This document shows positions 9,543 to 17,933 of a stretch of DNA of 33,993 bases, piece after piece; within the stretch, counting starts at the first letter, position 1, and each line of letters opens with the position of its first letter. This DNA comes from Candidatus Saccharimonadota bacterium (GTDB lineage: Bacteria > Patescibacteriota > Saccharimonadia > Saccharimonadales > AWTP1-31), in NCBI GenBank assembly GCA_020428425.1, contig JAGQMX010000006.1, positions 1-33,993 on the forward strand, written 5' to 3'. The notes under the pieces were generated by a model. The model worked only from the letters and a program-made list of their open reading frames with translations, was not told the origin of the DNA and did no database searches. The position numbers and the translations under genes were made by a program.

Positions 9543-9851
9543 ATGGAGATCGAGAACAGTCCATACCCTCCTGGTCCTTCGGGTGATCCAACAACAGATC
9601 AAGCTGTTAGACGCGTTGATCGAGTACTGGCTAGAGGCAAACCCGATCCAAATCCTAAAGAAAGAATATTTTCTCGAAAGTCCAAACCAACCGAATTAGA
9701 TAGGCAAATATGGGATACTTATGTAGATTACGCTGAACAAGTGGTAGATCAAGATAGATGGCCAGATGCACACCAAGAAGCTCGAAATTTTGTTATAGGA
9801 CAGCTTATTGTTCAAACAAATACATATGAAAATAAAAGTCACGATGATTAA
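9543..9851 (+). CDS. Hypothetical protein between rpsG and fusA
   Basis: Not recognised. It is 102 residues, starting 3 bases after the rpsG stop and ending 15 bases before fusA, so it lies inside the operon. AAGG lies 9 bases before the ATG. The N-terminus is Pro- and Gly-rich (PYPPGPSGDP), followed by a basic stretch (RRVDRVLARGKP) and then an amphipathic helical second half (YVDYAEQVVDQDRW, ARNFVIGQLIVQT). It has no cysteines, signal peptide or membrane segment, so it is probably a cytosolic protein. The position suggests a link to ribosome function or EF-G, but only by association. A second frame overlaps 9454-9699 and is judged a shadow. Confidence 0.75.
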   Translation: MEIENSPYPPGPSGDPTTDQAVRRVDRVLARGKPDPNPKERIFSRKSKPTELDRQIWDTYVDYAEQVVDQDRWPDAHQEARNFVIGQLIVQTNTYENKSHDD

Positions 9852-9866
9852 TTAACGGAGAGAAAA

Positions 9867-11951
9867 ATGGCAAAGAAATACCCACTAGGCAAGATTAGAA
9901 ACATTGGAATTATAGCGCACATTGACGCCGGTAAAACCACCACTACGGAAGGAATCCTCTACCGGACTGGTTTAAAGCACAAAATCGGTGCCGTTCATGA
10001 AGGTGAAACTACCACTGACTGGATGGCTCAAGAACGTGAACGTGGTATCACTATCGTATCTGCTGCTGTTTCCTGCTACTGGAAAGATCATCAGATTAAC
10101 ATTATCGATACCCCGGGACACATTGACTTCACTGTTGAAGTAGAACGATCGCTACGGGTTCTCGATGGAGCTATAGTGGTGTTTGATGGAAAGATGGGTG
10201 TTGAATCACAGTCTGAGACTGTCTGGCGCCAAGCTGACAAGTACAACGTTCCACGTATCTGTTTTATAAACAAAATTAACCAAACTGGTGGTGACTTCTA
10301 TAAATCCCTTGATACCATCCATGCTCGACTAAACAAACGAGCATTCCCAATACATCTTCCTATTGGATTTGAACAAGGTATTAATGGTGTTATAGATCTA
10401 GTATCTATGAAAGCTTATACCTATAAGGAATTCACCGATAAAGCTCTAGTAGAAGGTGAGATTCCTGAAGATATGATCGACCAAGCCAAGAAATACCGTA
10501 GTTTGCTTATCGAAAATGCAGTGGCTGAAGATGAAGAAATGCTCGAAAAATACTTTGAAGTTGGCGAAGAAGGGCTTAGTGAGGATGAAATCAAGCAAGC
10601 TATTCGTAGCGCTATTCTTACTGCCGAATTTTTCGCAGTAACCGGTGGTGACGGCCGTGGAGTAATTGTCGAGAAAGTACTAGATCTAGTGAATGATCTC
10701 TTACCAAGTCCTGTTGATCGTGGTTCAAACTGGGGTACAGACCCTAAGACTGGAGACAAGTTAGAACGAAAACCTGAAAGCAGCGAACCATTCGCTGGGT
10801 TAGCATTCAAGATTGCTACCGACCCATTCGTAGGTAAGCTAGCTTACTTCCGTGTCTATTCAGGAAAACTAAAGTCCGGTAGTTATGTACTTAACAGCTC
10901 AACTGGTGAAAAAGAACGTGTTGGACGTATCGTTCGGATGCAAGCTGACAAACGTGAAGATGTAGATGAAGTTGATGCAGGAGATATCGCAGCAATTGTT
11001 GGTCTAAAAGGGACAACAACTGGAGATACTCTTTGCGAACAAACTAAACCAATTATTCTTGAAAGCATCACCTTCCCAGAACCACCAGTAAGCATTGCAA
11101 TTGAGCCGAAAACAAAAGCCGACCAAGAAAAGATGGGAATTGCCTTACAACGCCTAGCAGAAGAAGATCCAACTTTCCGAGTTAAAGTAGATGACGAAAC
11201 TGGTCAGACTATTATCAGTGGTATGGGTGAACTTCACCTAGAAATCCTAGTGGATAGAATGAAGCGAGAATTTAAAGTTGAAGCTAACATTGGTCAACCC
11301 CAGGTTGCCTACCGAGAAACTATCCGTAAAGACGCCGTTGAAGCTGAAGGAAAATTCATTAAACAGTCCGGTGGACGTGGTCAATATGGTCATGTATGGA
11401 TCCGCCTTAGTCAAAATGAAGCCGGCGAAGGATTTGAATTCATCAACTCTATTAAAGGTGGTGTGGTACCAAGTGAATATATCAAGCCAGTATCTGAGGG
11501 GATTAAAGAAGCTATGGCTAATGGCGTACTAGCCGGATATCCAGTTGTAGATGTAAAGGCTGAACTGTACGACGGAAGTTACCACGATGTCGACTCAAAC
11601 GAAATGGCCTTCAAGATTGCTGGGAGCATGGCTCTACAAAATGGTGTCAAGAACGCAAGCCCAGTACTCATGGAACCGGTCATGAAAGTTGTTGTTGTAA
11701 CCCCTGAAGAATTTATGGGTGACGTGATTGGCGACCTGAACAGTAAACGTGGCCGAATAGAGTCTATGGAAGACTTAAGTGCTGGAGTAAAAGAAATAAC
11801 TTCTTTCGTGCCTCTTGGTGAGATGTTTGGTTATACCACAAATCTAAGAAGCACTACCCAAGGTAGAGCTAGCTCTAGTATGGAATTAGACCACTACGCA
11901 GATGTACCAAACCATGTTGCCGAAGCTATTATTGCCAGCAACTCAAAATAG
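9867..11951 (+). CDS. fusA: Translation elongation factor G
   Basis: A 694-residue EF-G, the translocase that moves tRNA-mRNA through the ribosome using GTP. The P-loop AHIDAGKT is at 17-24, the switch II motif DTPGHIDF at about 78-85, and domain IV and V signatures such as GQYGHVWI and [15 protein letters not shown] follow. The guanine-specificity motif, normally NKxD, reads NKIN at 135-138 (AAC at 10278-10280). In other GTPases an Asp-to-Asn change here shifts preference from guanine to xanthine nucleotides, so this is noteworthy in an otherwise intact protein. The Shine-Dalgarno ACGGAGAG is well placed. It ends in TAG and is the last gene of the operon. Confidence 0.98.
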   Translation: MAKKYPLGKIRNIGIIAHIDAGKTTTTEGILYRTGLKHKIGAVHEGETTTDWMAQERERGITIVSAAVSCYWKDHQINIIDTPGHIDFTVEVERSLRVLDGAIVVFDGKMGVESQSETVWRQADKYNVPRICFINKINQTGGDFYKSLDTIHARLNKRAFPIHLPIGFEQGINGVIDLVSMKAYTYKEFTDKALVEGEIPEDMIDQAKKYRSLLIENAVAEDEEMLEKYFEVGEEGLSEDEIKQAIRSAILTAEFFAVTGGDGRGVIVEKVLDLVNDLLPSPVDRGSNWGTDPKTGDKLERKPESSEPFAGLAFKIATDPFVGKLAYFRVYSGKLKSGSYVLNSSTGEKERVGRIVRMQADKREDVDEVDAGDIAAIVGLKGTTTGDTLCEQTKPIILESITFPEPPVSIAIEPKTKADQEKMGIALQRLAEEDPTFRVKVDDETGQTIISGMGELHLEILVDRMKREFKVEANIGQPQVAYRETIRKDAVEAEGKFIKQSGGRGQYGHVWIRLSQNEAGEGFEFINSIKGGVVPSEYIKPVSEGIKEAMANGVLAGYPVVDVKAELYDGSYHDVDSNEMAFKIAGSMALQNGVKNASPVLMEPVMKVVVVTPEEFMGDVIGDLNSKRGRIESMEDLSAGVKEITSFVPLGEMFGYTTNLRSTTQGRASSSMELDHYADVPNHVAEAIIASNSK

Positions 11952-11965
11952 AGTCAAATAAACAC

Positions 11966-11994
11966 TTTACAAACACCGTAGTTTTAGATAATAT
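11966..11994 (+). promoter_or_regulatory. tuf promoter
   Basis: TTTACA (11966-11971), 17 bases, then TAATAT (11989-11994). Transcription should begin near 12001, separating tuf from the fusA operon and giving about 72 bases of leader. Confidence 0.65.
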
Positions 11995-12007
11995 ATATCG
12001 GTAACTC

Positions 12008-12030
12008 GCATGAGTACTATACACTTATGC
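12008..12030 (+). promoter_or_regulatory. 5' hairpin of the tuf mRNA
   Basis: GCATGAGT (12008-12015) pairs with ACTTATGC (12023-12030) over a 7-base loop, with one G-U pair. It lies almost at the predicted 5' end and lacks a U-tract. It may stabilise the abundant tuf mRNA; the function is inferred. Confidence 0.35.
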
Positions 12031-12072
12031 AAGAATTAATTAGTTAATACAATAAAATAGGAGTCTTACCAT

Positions 12073-13257
12073 ATGGCAGACAATTTTGATCGAAGTAAGC
12101 CGCACGTAAACGTCGGTACCATGGGGCACGTTGACCATGGAAAAACAACACTAACAGCTGCTATTACATCAGTACTAGCTAAGAAGCTACCAAGTGACGT
12201 AAATAAACAAATTGCATACGACCAAATCGACAATGCACCTGAAGAAAAAGCACGTGGTATAACCATTGCTACTTCTCACCAGGAATATGAAAGTGAAAAG
12301 CGACACTATGCTCACGTAGATATGCCAGGACACGCTGACTATGTTAAGAACATGATTACCGGTGCTGCTCAAATCGATGGTGCAATCCTTGTAGTAGGTG
12401 CTAACGACGGTCCTTTACCGCAAACTCGTGAACACGTTCTTCTTGCAAAGCAAGTTGGTGTTCCAAGCATCCTAGTATTCATGAACAAGATGGACCTTGC
12501 TGATCCAGAATTAGTTGAACTAGTTGAAATGGATATCCGTGAACTACTAGCTAAGAACGGATTTGACGAAGATGCTCCTATAATTAAAGGCTCTGCGACA
12601 AAAGCCCTAGAAGGCTCAAAAGAAGACGAAGATGCAATTATGGAACTAGTCAAAGCTATGGACGACTACGTACCTGAACCAAAACGAGAACTAGACAAGC
12701 CTTTCCTAATGCCAATTGAAGATGTATTCAGTATTAAGGGTCGTGGTACCGTTGCTACTGGACGTGTCGAACAAGGTATTGTAAAGGTTGGGGAAGAAGT
12801 TGAAATCGTCGGTATTAAGAAGACAACTAAGTCTACTGTTACTGGTGTAGAAATGTTTAAAAAGAACCTAGACCAAGGACAAGCTGGCGATAACGTTGGT
12901 ATCCTACTCCGAGGTGTTGAACGTGATGACATCGAACGTGGACAAGTTCTTGCCAAGCCAGGTTCTGTAACTCCGCACACTGAATTTGATGCTGAAGTAT
13001 ATATCCTAACTAAAGAAGAAGGTGGACGTCATACTCCTTTCTTCAAAGGATATAAGCCACAGTTCTACTTCCGTACTACTGACGTAACCGGTGAAGTTGA
13101 ACTTCCAGCTGACAAAGAAATGGTTATGCCAGGTGACACAGTCACTTTCAAGGTAAAACTACTTGCTCCAATCGCTATGGAACAAGGTCTTCGCTTCGCT
13201 ATTCGTGAAGGTGGACGAACTGTTGGTGCTGGTGTTGTAACCAAGATCAGCAAATAA
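12073..13257 (+). CDS. tuf: Translation elongation factor Tu
   Basis: A 394-residue EF-Tu that delivers aminoacyl-tRNA to the ribosome. P-loop GHVDHGKT is at 18-25, [10 protein letters not shown] is the effector region, and DMPGH is at 83-87 with the catalytic His. NKMD is intact, unlike in the neighbouring EF-G. The usual DCPGH has Met in place of Cys (E. coli Cys81). Domains II and III follow, with [13 protein letters not shown] and the C-terminal [16 protein letters not shown]. It is a single gene between its own promoter and a strong terminator. A GGAG Shine-Dalgarno precedes the start. Confidence 0.99.
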   Translation: MADNFDRSKPHVNVGTMGHVDHGKTTLTAAITSVLAKKLPSDVNKQIAYDQIDNAPEEKARGITIATSHQEYESEKRHYAHVDMPGHADYVKNMITGAAQIDGAILVVGANDGPLPQTREHVLLAKQVGVPSILVFMNKMDLADPELVELVEMDIRELLAKNGFDEDAPIIKGSATKALEGSKEDEDAIMELVKAMDDYVPEPKRELDKPFLMPIEDVFSIKGRGTVATGRVEQGIVKVGEEVEIVGIKKTTKSTVTGVEMFKKNLDQGQAGDNVGILLRGVERDDIERGQVLAKPGSVTPHTEFDAEVYILTKEEGGRHTPFFKGYKPQFYFRTTDVTGEVELPADKEMVMPGDTVTFKVKLLAPIAMEQGLRFAIREGGRTVGAGVVTKISK

Positions 13258-13279
13258 TATATCTATACTAAGATATATG

Positions 13280-13308
13280 AAAGACCTGGAGAAATCCGGG
13301 TCTTTTTT
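13280..13308 (+). terminator. Intrinsic terminator of tuf
   Basis: AAAGACCTGG (13280-13289), a 6-base loop, then CCGGGTCTTT (13296-13305) forms a 10-bp stem with one U-G pair, followed at once by more T. It is the clearest unconditional terminator in the window and separates tuf from the next gene. Confidence 0.93.
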
Positions 13309-13323
13309 ATTGTATTTTCATGG

Positions 13324-13332
13324 TGATATACT
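13324..13332 (+). promoter_or_regulatory. Extended -10 promoter, leaderless
   Basis: TGATATACT is an extended -10 (TG, one base, TATACT). Six bases separate it from the ATG at 13339. No good -35 is seen and there is no Shine-Dalgarno, so the mRNA is probably leaderless. Confidence 0.6.
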
Positions 13333-13338
13333 AGTAAT

Positions 13339-13587
13339 ATGAGTTTAACAACGGACGACCTTCAAGATATTCGAACAATCATCAAGGATGAAATTAACCC
13401 GCTAAGAGGCGATATTGAAGCTCTGAGTAACGATATTAAAGAAATTTATGAGATGATTTCAGAACTACAGTCTTCGACTATTACAGATAAATCATTCAAG
13501 AAGAAGTCTTTAGAAGACAAATTGTTGACAGTAAATGCCGAGCTACTAGCGATGGCCAAACAAGCAGGCATAACCTTGCCTAGATAA
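13339..13587 (+). CDS. Small coiled-coil protein, function unknown
   Basis: 82 residues with no recognised family. The first 45 residues form heptad-like repeats (IRTIIKDEINPLRGDIEALSNDIKEIYEMI) consistent with a short coiled coil, followed by a charged helical tail ending GITLPR. There is no signal or membrane segment. It has its own leaderless-type promoter after the tuf terminator, and the rpsJ promoter overlaps its last codons. The look is of a small oligomeric or adaptor protein; that is description, not function. Confidence 0.75.
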   Translation: MSLTTDDLQDIRTIIKDEINPLRGDIEALSNDIKEIYEMISELQSSTITDKSFKKKSLEDKLLTVNAELLAMAKQAGITLPR

Positions 13588-13604
13588 TAGTTTTATTGTA
13601 AAAT
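13576..13604 (+). promoter_or_regulatory. rpsJ promoter
   Basis: TTGCCT (13576-13581), 17 bases, then TAAAAT (13599-13604). The -35 overlaps the end of the preceding small gene. The leader of about 79 bases contains a small hairpin, TGGAT (13645-13649) with ATCCA (13655-13659). Confidence 0.6.
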
Positions 13605-13689
13605 GATCAGGTAAATTAATCGTGATGACTAAAAGTCGCTTGAATGGATCATATATCCACCAAGAGATGTTACATTACTAGGAGAGAAC

Positions 13690-14022
13690 ATGGCAGAAGC
13701 CAAAAAAGATGCAAGTACTAAACAGCGGATTCGTATCCGTCTAAAGGCCTATGATCACAAAGTAATCGATCAAGCAGCTAAGCAAATTGTCGATACAGCT
13801 CTACGAACTGGCGCAGTTATTGCTGGACCGATCCCACTTCCAACAAAAAAGACAACTTATACAGTAGTCAAAAGTCCACACGTATATAAAAAGGGTCGCG
13901 AACAGTTCGAGATGCGTGTACATAAACGACTTATCGACGTACTTGATCCAACACCAAAGACTATAGATAGTCTTATGAACATCAGCTTACCAGCTGGTTG
14001 TGACGCTGAAATTAAGATGTAA
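13690..14022 (+). CDS. rpsJ: 30S ribosomal protein S10 (uS10)
   Basis: A 110-residue S10, a head protein of the small subunit that also joins NusB and NusG in antitermination complexes in other bacteria. Conserved parts are [27 protein letters not shown] and [20 protein letters not shown]. It carries an N-terminal extension of about 10 residues and a slightly extended C-terminus. GGAG lies 5 bases before the ATG. In most bacteria rpsJ directly precedes rplC; here a Nudix gene, a membrane protein gene and a new promoter intervene. Confidence 0.97.
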   Translation: MAEAKKDASTKQRIRIRLKAYDHKVIDQAAKQIVDTALRTGAVIAGPIPLPTKKTTYTVVKSPHVYKKGREQFEMRVHKRLIDVLDPTPKTIDSLMNISLPAGCDAEIKM

Positions 14023-14047
14023 CAACAAACACCTACTACGAGGAGAA

Positions 14048-14542
14048 ATGAATAAGTCTAAAAAAGTCAAAGTAGCGGTCGCCGAAGAAAAAGTTGACCT
14101 TCGACGAGGCATCGACCATATAGGAGTTACTGTAAATTTCCTTATCCATGACGGGAGCGGCAAAATATTACTTCAAAAACGCAGTAAGAATTGTCGTGAC
14201 GAACATGGTAAGTGGGATATTGGCGGTGGAGCTGTTGAGTTCGGCGAAGAACTCCACGAAGCATTAGAACGTGAATTAATGGAAGAATATAAAATTAGCC
14301 CCTTAGCTTATGAATTAACCGAAATCTATAACGCTCTACGCGAACATCAAGGAATTCCCACCCACTGGGTTGCTATTAATTACAAAGTCTTAGTTAATCC
14401 GGATGAAATCAGAATAGGTGAACCTCATAAAGTTGATGCTATAGGCTGGTTCAATGAAGACGATTTACCAGAGTCATCCGAATTGCATAGTAAATTTGAC
14501 GAGGCAAAAAGAATTGCTTTGAAGCACAATATACTAAAGTAA
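14048..14542 (+). CDS. Nudix hydrolase
   Basis: 164 residues with a Nudix fold. The Nudix box is [20 protein letters not shown]; the usual Gly near its end is replaced in EEYKI, but the metal-binding REXXEE glutamates are present. The family hydrolyses nucleoside diphosphates linked to another moiety; the substrate cannot be told from sequence. The start at 14048 is chosen because GAGGAG lies just upstream, and an in-frame extension back to 14000 would overlap rpsJ and look unlike a protein start. It lies 25 bases after rpsJ and is probably co-transcribed. A nucleotide-sanitation or mRNA-decapping role would be speculation. Confidence 0.9.
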   Translation: MNKSKKVKVAVAEEKVDLRRGIDHIGVTVNFLIHDGSGKILLQKRSKNCRDEHGKWDIGGGAVEFGEELHEALERELMEEYKISPLAYELTEIYNALREHQGIPTHWVAINYKVLVNPDEIRIGEPHKVDAIGWFNEDDLPESSELHSKFDEAKRIALKHNILK

Positions 14543-14565
14543 ACTGAATCCTCTCTTCAGTAGTG

Positions 14566-14571
14566 TATAAT
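14566..14571 (+). promoter_or_regulatory. -10 box of a leaderless promoter
   Basis: Perfect TATAAT with 7 bases to the ATG at 14579. A weak -35 (CTGAAT, 14544-14549) lies 16 bases upstream. No Shine-Dalgarno is visible. Confidence 0.6.
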
Positions 14572-14578
14572 TACACTA

Positions 14579-14905
14579 ATGCCTAAAACGAAAACAAAAT
14601 CAAAAAGAAAATCTACCAAAACTAAAACTAGCAAATCAAAATATAAGAGACAGCCAGCTGAATTAGATTCGGTTTACATTCTTAAACTTACCGTCTACTT
14701 AATCCTGAGCTCACAATGGATACATTTCACCACTACCGCCGGGAGTGGGGGTATGAACTTCTCTCTTCCCTTAGGTGCAGTATTGGGGTTACTGTTAGCT
14801 ACACATGACCGGTTTAAAATCGATCGCAAAATAGAATATGCTGTCATTTTAATCGCCATGCTAATTGGTTTTTGGCTTCCAACGGGCTTATCCGTCGTAA
14901 TCTAA
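14579..14905 (+). CDS. Small basic membrane protein, function unknown
   Basis: 108 residues, not recognised. The first 27 residues are almost entirely Lys, Thr, Ser and Arg (a cytosolic basic tail). They are followed by hydrophobic stretches at about 33-46 (VYILKLTVYLILSS), 60-75 (LPLGAVLGLLLAT) and 86-107 (YAVILIAMLIGFWLPTGLSVVI), suggesting two or three membrane spans. The positive N-terminus predicts it stays inside the cell. It has its own -10 box 7 bases before the start, so is probably transcribed separately from the Nudix gene. No catalytic motif is seen. Confidence 0.75.
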   Translation: MPKTKTKSKRKSTKTKTSKSKYKRQPAELDSVYILKLTVYLILSSQWIHFTTTAGSGGMNFSLPLGAVLGLLLATHDRFKIDRKIEYAVILIAMLIGFWLPTGLSVVI

Positions 14906-14928
14906 AGTAGTGTAGTTTTTGCAACATC

Positions 14929-14958
14929 TTGACAGATGTAGGCAATGAGTGTTACTCT
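14929..14958 (+). promoter_or_regulatory. Promoter of the rplC ribosomal protein operon
   Basis: A perfect -35 TTGACA (14929-14934) with an 18-base spacer to TACTCT (14953-14958), which is preceded by TGT as an extended -10. The -10 is a weak match, so the exact start is uncertain, but the consensus -35 ahead of the largest operon is persuasive. Confidence 0.55.
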
Positions 14959-14964
14959 TTATTG

Positions 14965-15129
14965 GTATCAAAAAAATATTGGTTGGTATGAAGGTTCATC
15001 ACTGTTAGAGTTTTTATCTAAAAACAATACACAAATACATGTATTACAGGGGCGAAAACCACACACGACCAAATGTTTTTATTTCTAGGCCAAATAGCCC
15101 AAGCGATAATATTAACCATACGAGGATAG
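14965..15129 (+). promoter_or_regulatory. rplC operon leader with palindromes
   Basis: About 165 untranslated bases. They hold a hairpin GTTTTT/AAAAAC (15010-15015 with 15020-15025), a perfect 12-base palindrome AATACATGTATT (15034-15045), and GGC/GCC pairing at 15088-15099. In E. coli the S10 operon leader is bound by L4; rplD is in this operon, but the shape here does not let me claim homology. GAGG lies just before the rplC ATG. Confidence 0.35.
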
Positions 15130-15762
15130 ATGAAAGCACTAATTACCCGCAAAATCGGTATGACCAGCATCATGATGGAAGATGGTGTCGTCTGTCCTAT
15201 TACCTTGCTTTCTGCACAACCTAATACTGTAACTCAAATAAAGACTGTTGACGTCGATGGTTATAACGCCATACAAGTTGGCGCTGAAGAGGCTAAGAAA
15301 GTCAATAAGACTCTTCTAGGACATCTCAAGCCATCAAAAGCCAATTCCAAGATTATTCGCGAATTTAGATTAAATGACACAGACCCAGACCTCAGCGTCG
15401 GAGCACAACTCACCGCAGAGGTCTTTTCAATTGGCGACAAAGTTAATGTCCAAGGTACTTCCAAAGGAAAAGGATTTGCTGGAACGATTAAGCGACATAA
15501 CTTTCATCGTCAGAGAAAAACTCATGGTGGTAAAGGAAATACACGTAAACCTGGTTCAATCGGTTCAATGTATCCTCAACATATTTTTAAAGGTAAAAGA
15601 ATGGCCGGCCGTATGGGCCATGAAACAGTTAGCGTCATGAACCTTGAAGTAGCACTAGTTGACGTCGAAAATAACCTTATTGGTATCAAAGGTGCAGTAC
15701 CTGGACCTCGTAAGAGTCTTGTACTGGTAAAATCAAACGAAATGACTGGGAAGGCTAAGTAA
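15130..15762 (+). CDS. rplC: 50S ribosomal protein L3 (uL3)
   Basis: A 210-residue L3, normal length, which folds near the peptidyl transferase centre and is an early assembly protein. MKALITRKIGMTSIM opens the protein, and the KGKGFAGTIKRHNFHRQ and KTHGGKGNTRKPGSIG loops are typical. It is first in a long operon behind its own promoter. Its TAA stop shares one base with the rplD start. Confidence 0.98.
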   Translation: MKALITRKIGMTSIMMEDGVVCPITLLSAQPNTVTQIKTVDVDGYNAIQVGAEEAKKVNKTLLGHLKPSKANSKIIREFRLNDTDPDLSVGAQLTAEVFSIGDKVNVQGTSKGKGFAGTIKRHNFHRQRKTHGGKGNTRKPGSIGSMYPQHIFKGKRMAGRMGHETVSVMNLEVALVDVENNLIGIKGAVPGPRKSLVLVKSNEMTGKAK

Positions 15763-16454
15763 TGAGTGTTGCTACTTTTACAAAAGCTGGCGCCAAAGCC
15801 ACTACTAATGTGACTCTAGATAAATCTGTATTTGGTCTAGAAGTTGAAAGTCATGATTTGCTAAAACAAGTATACGTCGCCTATCTCGCTAATGGCCGCG
15901 AGAACCTAGCAGTTACCAAAACTAGAGGTTTAGTACGGGGTGGTGGTAAGAAGCCTTGGAAACAAAAAGGCACTGGACGGGCCCGTTTTGGTTCAATTAG
16001 AGTTCCTATTTGGAGGGGTGGTGGTATAACTTTCGGTCCTACTGGCCAAGAAAATTATTCTCAAAAGATTCACACCAAAGTAAAGCGCCTAGCAATTCGC
16101 CAAGCACTTAGTATTGCTGCAGCTGACAAGAAAGTTAAAGTCATTGATGCGATCAGCCTAAAAGAAGCTAAAACTAGCGAACTGAACAAGCTACTTAAAA
16201 AACTAGGTGTTGAGCGTCAGACTTTACTAGTAGTATCAAACCTTGATGACAAAATAACCCGAGCGAGTAGCAACCTGGAGAAAGTAAAAGTAGTTCAACC
16301 AAACTATCTTAATGTCTACGACCTAGTAAACTCATATAACATTATTATTGAAAAAGACTGCCTAGATACAATATCTAATTGGCTAAATCCAGCTAAGACG
16401 GCGAATGCAAAACCTGCAAAGCCAGCAACTAAGAACAAGGCGGAGGCTAAATAA
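15762..16454 (+). CDS. rplD: 50S ribosomal protein L4 (uL4)
   Basis: A 230-residue L4 lining the exit tunnel. The tunnel loop has the expected TRGLVRGGGKKPWKQKGTGRAR and RAGS-like FGSIRVPIWRGGG region. The C-terminal globular part reads LLVVSNLDD and VYDLVNS. The last 25 residues are a Lys/Ala/Pro-rich tail (AKPAKPATKNKAEAK) beyond the normal end of about 205 residues. In E. coli L4 regulates its operon both transcriptionally and translationally. It is joined by TAATG to rplC and rplW. Confidence 0.98.
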   Translation: MSVATFTKAGAKATTNVTLDKSVFGLEVESHDLLKQVYVAYLANGRENLAVTKTRGLVRGGGKKPWKQKGTGRARFGSIRVPIWRGGGITFGPTGQENYSQKIHTKVKRLAIRQALSIAAADKKVKVIDAISLKEAKTSELNKLLKKLGVERQTLLVVSNLDDKITRASSNLEKVKVVQPNYLNVYDLVNSYNIIIEKDCLDTISNWLNPAKTANAKPAKPATKNKAEAK

Positions 16455-16810
16455 TGAAAGACCTCGTACTCAAGCCCCGAATGAGCGAAAAAGCTTACCA
16501 ACAAAGCGTTGCAAGCAACGTTTACGTATTCGTTGTGCCTCTAACTGTTAATAAAATGACTATTAAACAAGCTGTTGAAGATCAATTTGAAGTTACTGTA
16601 ACCAAGGTACGGACTGTTATTCAAAGTGGTAAAGCAGTAAACAGCCGACACCGTCGAGCCCGACCTATTAAAGTAAACCGCGCAGATATTAAAAAGGCCT
16701 ATGTAACTGTAAAAGACGGTGACACAATTACTATCTTTGAATCTGAAGACGAAAAAGACACCAAGAAGAAGACCACTAAAAAAGCCAAAGTAGCAAAGGC
16801 GGAGAAGTAA
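16454..16810 (+). CDS. rplW: 50S ribosomal protein L23 (uL23)
   Basis: A 118-residue L23 located at the tunnel exit, where trigger factor and SRP dock in bacteria. VLKPRMSEKAYQ opens it and the body includes VNKMTIKQAVEDQFEV. The usual family length is about 95-100. The extra residues form an acidic then Lys-rich tail (EDEKDTKKKTTKKAK). A probable trigger factor fragment lies at the left edge of the window, so both partners of the docking site occur here. GGAG in the rplD tail codons serves as its Shine-Dalgarno. Confidence 0.97.
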   Translation: MKDLVLKPRMSEKAYQQSVASNVYVFVVPLTVNKMTIKQAVEDQFEVTVTKVRTVIQSGKAVNSRHRRARPIKVNRADIKKAYVTVKDGDTITIFESEDEKDTKKKTTKKAKVAKAEK

Positions 16811-16811
16811 G

Positions 16812-17648
16812 ATGGCTGTACAATCATACCGACCAACGACACCAGGACGACGCGGCATGTCTAGCCAGGACATGAGCGAAATTACGGCCAAGAAGCCTAT
16901 TAAATCACTTCTTGTTAAAAAGTCTAAGAACGCCGGTCGTAATAACCAAGGACGTATAACTACCAGACACCAAGGTGGTGGAGTTAAGCAATTCTATCGA
17001 ATTATGAACTTTAAGTTGGCCGATGGTAGTTCAGCAACAATCGAAGCTATTGAATACGACCCGAACAGGACTGCTAGGATTGCCCGAATTAAAGACAATA
17101 CTGGAAAATATCACTATATATTAGCTGCCAAAGGCATGAAAGTCGGACAGAAAATTGCATCTGGCGAAGAAGCACCTGTTGAAACCGGGAACCGAAAAGC
17201 TCTAAAAAATATACCGGTTGGTAGTCTTATCCATGGTATTGAGCTAACTCCAGGTCGTGGTGCACAAATGGTACGATCTGCTGGAACTAGTGCCCAGCTA
17301 ATGGCTAAAGAAGGTGACCATGCTCAAATTCGAATGCCATCAGGTGAAGTTAGGATCGTTCTACTAGAATGTACAGCCAGTATTGGACGTATCGGCAACG
17401 AACAACACCAGAACGTTAAAATTGGAAAAGCCGGCCGGAACCGACTTAAAGGTAAGCGCCCAAGTGTTCGTGGTGTTGTTATGAATGCCGCCGATCACCC
17501 TCATGGTGGTGGTGATGGTGGACGTCACGGTATGGCAAAAGCTCCTAGAACTCCATGGGGACAGAAGACTCTGGGTTATAAAACACGGCGTCGTAAGAGC
17601 ACTAATAAGAATATTATAAGAAGTCGTCATCAGGCGAAGAGAAGATAA
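16812..17648 (+). CDS. rplB: 50S ribosomal protein L2 (uL2)
   Basis: A 278-residue L2, normal length, essential for subunit association and peptidyl transfer. RRGMSSQDM, GRNNQGRITTRHQGGG, the KOW-like core and the conserved VMNAADHPHGGGDGG loop with its histidines are present. One base separates it from rplW and 9 bases from rpsS, so it remains in the operon. No tail extension is seen, in contrast to its neighbours. Confidence 0.98.
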   Translation: MAVQSYRPTTPGRRGMSSQDMSEITAKKPIKSLLVKKSKNAGRNNQGRITTRHQGGGVKQFYRIMNFKLADGSSATIEAIEYDPNRTARIARIKDNTGKYHYILAAKGMKVGQKIASGEEAPVETGNRKALKNIPVGSLIHGIELTPGRGAQMVRSAGTSAQLMAKEGDHAQIRMPSGEVRIVLLECTASIGRIGNEQHQNVKIGKAGRNRLKGKRPSVRGVVMNAADHPHGGGDGGRHGMAKAPRTPWGQKTLGYKTRRRKSTNKNIIRSRHQAKRR

Positions 17649-17657
17649 GGATTAGTA

Positions 17658-17933
17658 ATGAGTAGATCACTAAAAAAAGGACCATTTATCGACCCTAAAC
17701 TAGCTAAGAAAGTTAGTGCTCTAGGTGCTGAAGACCGAACCATTATTAAAACATGGGCTCGGGCCTCTACTATTACTCCTGAATTTGTTGGACGAACAAT
17801 TGCTGTACATAACGGTAAGGTTCATGTACCAGTATTTATCACTGAAAACATGGTTGGACACAAGCTTGGTGAATTCTCACCAACTCGAAAATTCCGAAGC
17901 CATGGCGGTAAACTTGCTAAAGGACAGAAATAA
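17658..17933 (+). CDS. rpsS: 30S ribosomal protein S19 (uS19)
   Basis: A 91-residue S19 of normal length, forming a head complex with S13. [12 protein letters not shown] at the start and the C-terminal [17 protein letters not shown] are diagnostic. An AAGGAT Shine-Dalgarno lies 5' of the ATG in the 9-base gap. Stop and start overlap with rplV in TAATG. Confidence 0.98.
   Translation: MSRSLKKGPFIDPKLAKKVSALGAEDRTIIKTWARASTITPEFVGRTIAVHNGKVHVPVFITENMVGHKLGEFSPTRKFRSHGGKLAKGQK

Noticed and set aside
9454-9699. An 81-codon frame overlapping rpsG and the 102-residue gene.
   Set aside because: It overlaps the C-terminal region of rpsG out of frame, and the competing frame has the better start and spacing.
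10421-10810. 129-residue antisense frame within fusA, and many similar minus-strand frames (for example 22847-23239 and 29517-29888).
   Set aside because: They lie fully inside highly conserved genes, have Ser/Thr-rich composition typical of reverse-frame translation, and no promoter or ribosome binding site.
12371-12653. 94-residue antisense frame in tuf.
   Set aside because: A reverse-strand shadow of the strongly biased tuf coding sequence.
14000-14047. In-frame extension of the Nudix gene upstream of 14048.
   Set aside because: It would overlap the end of rpsJ, while GAGGAG is ideally placed for the ATG at 14048.
14988-15008. Six-codon upstream frame (MKVHHC) in the rplC leader, considered as a His-type leader peptide.
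   Set aside because: Only two His codons, no terminator/antiterminator pair and no His-related gene downstream.
15039-15224. 61-codon frame across the rplC start.
   Set aside because: It overlaps rplC out of frame and has no family resemblance.
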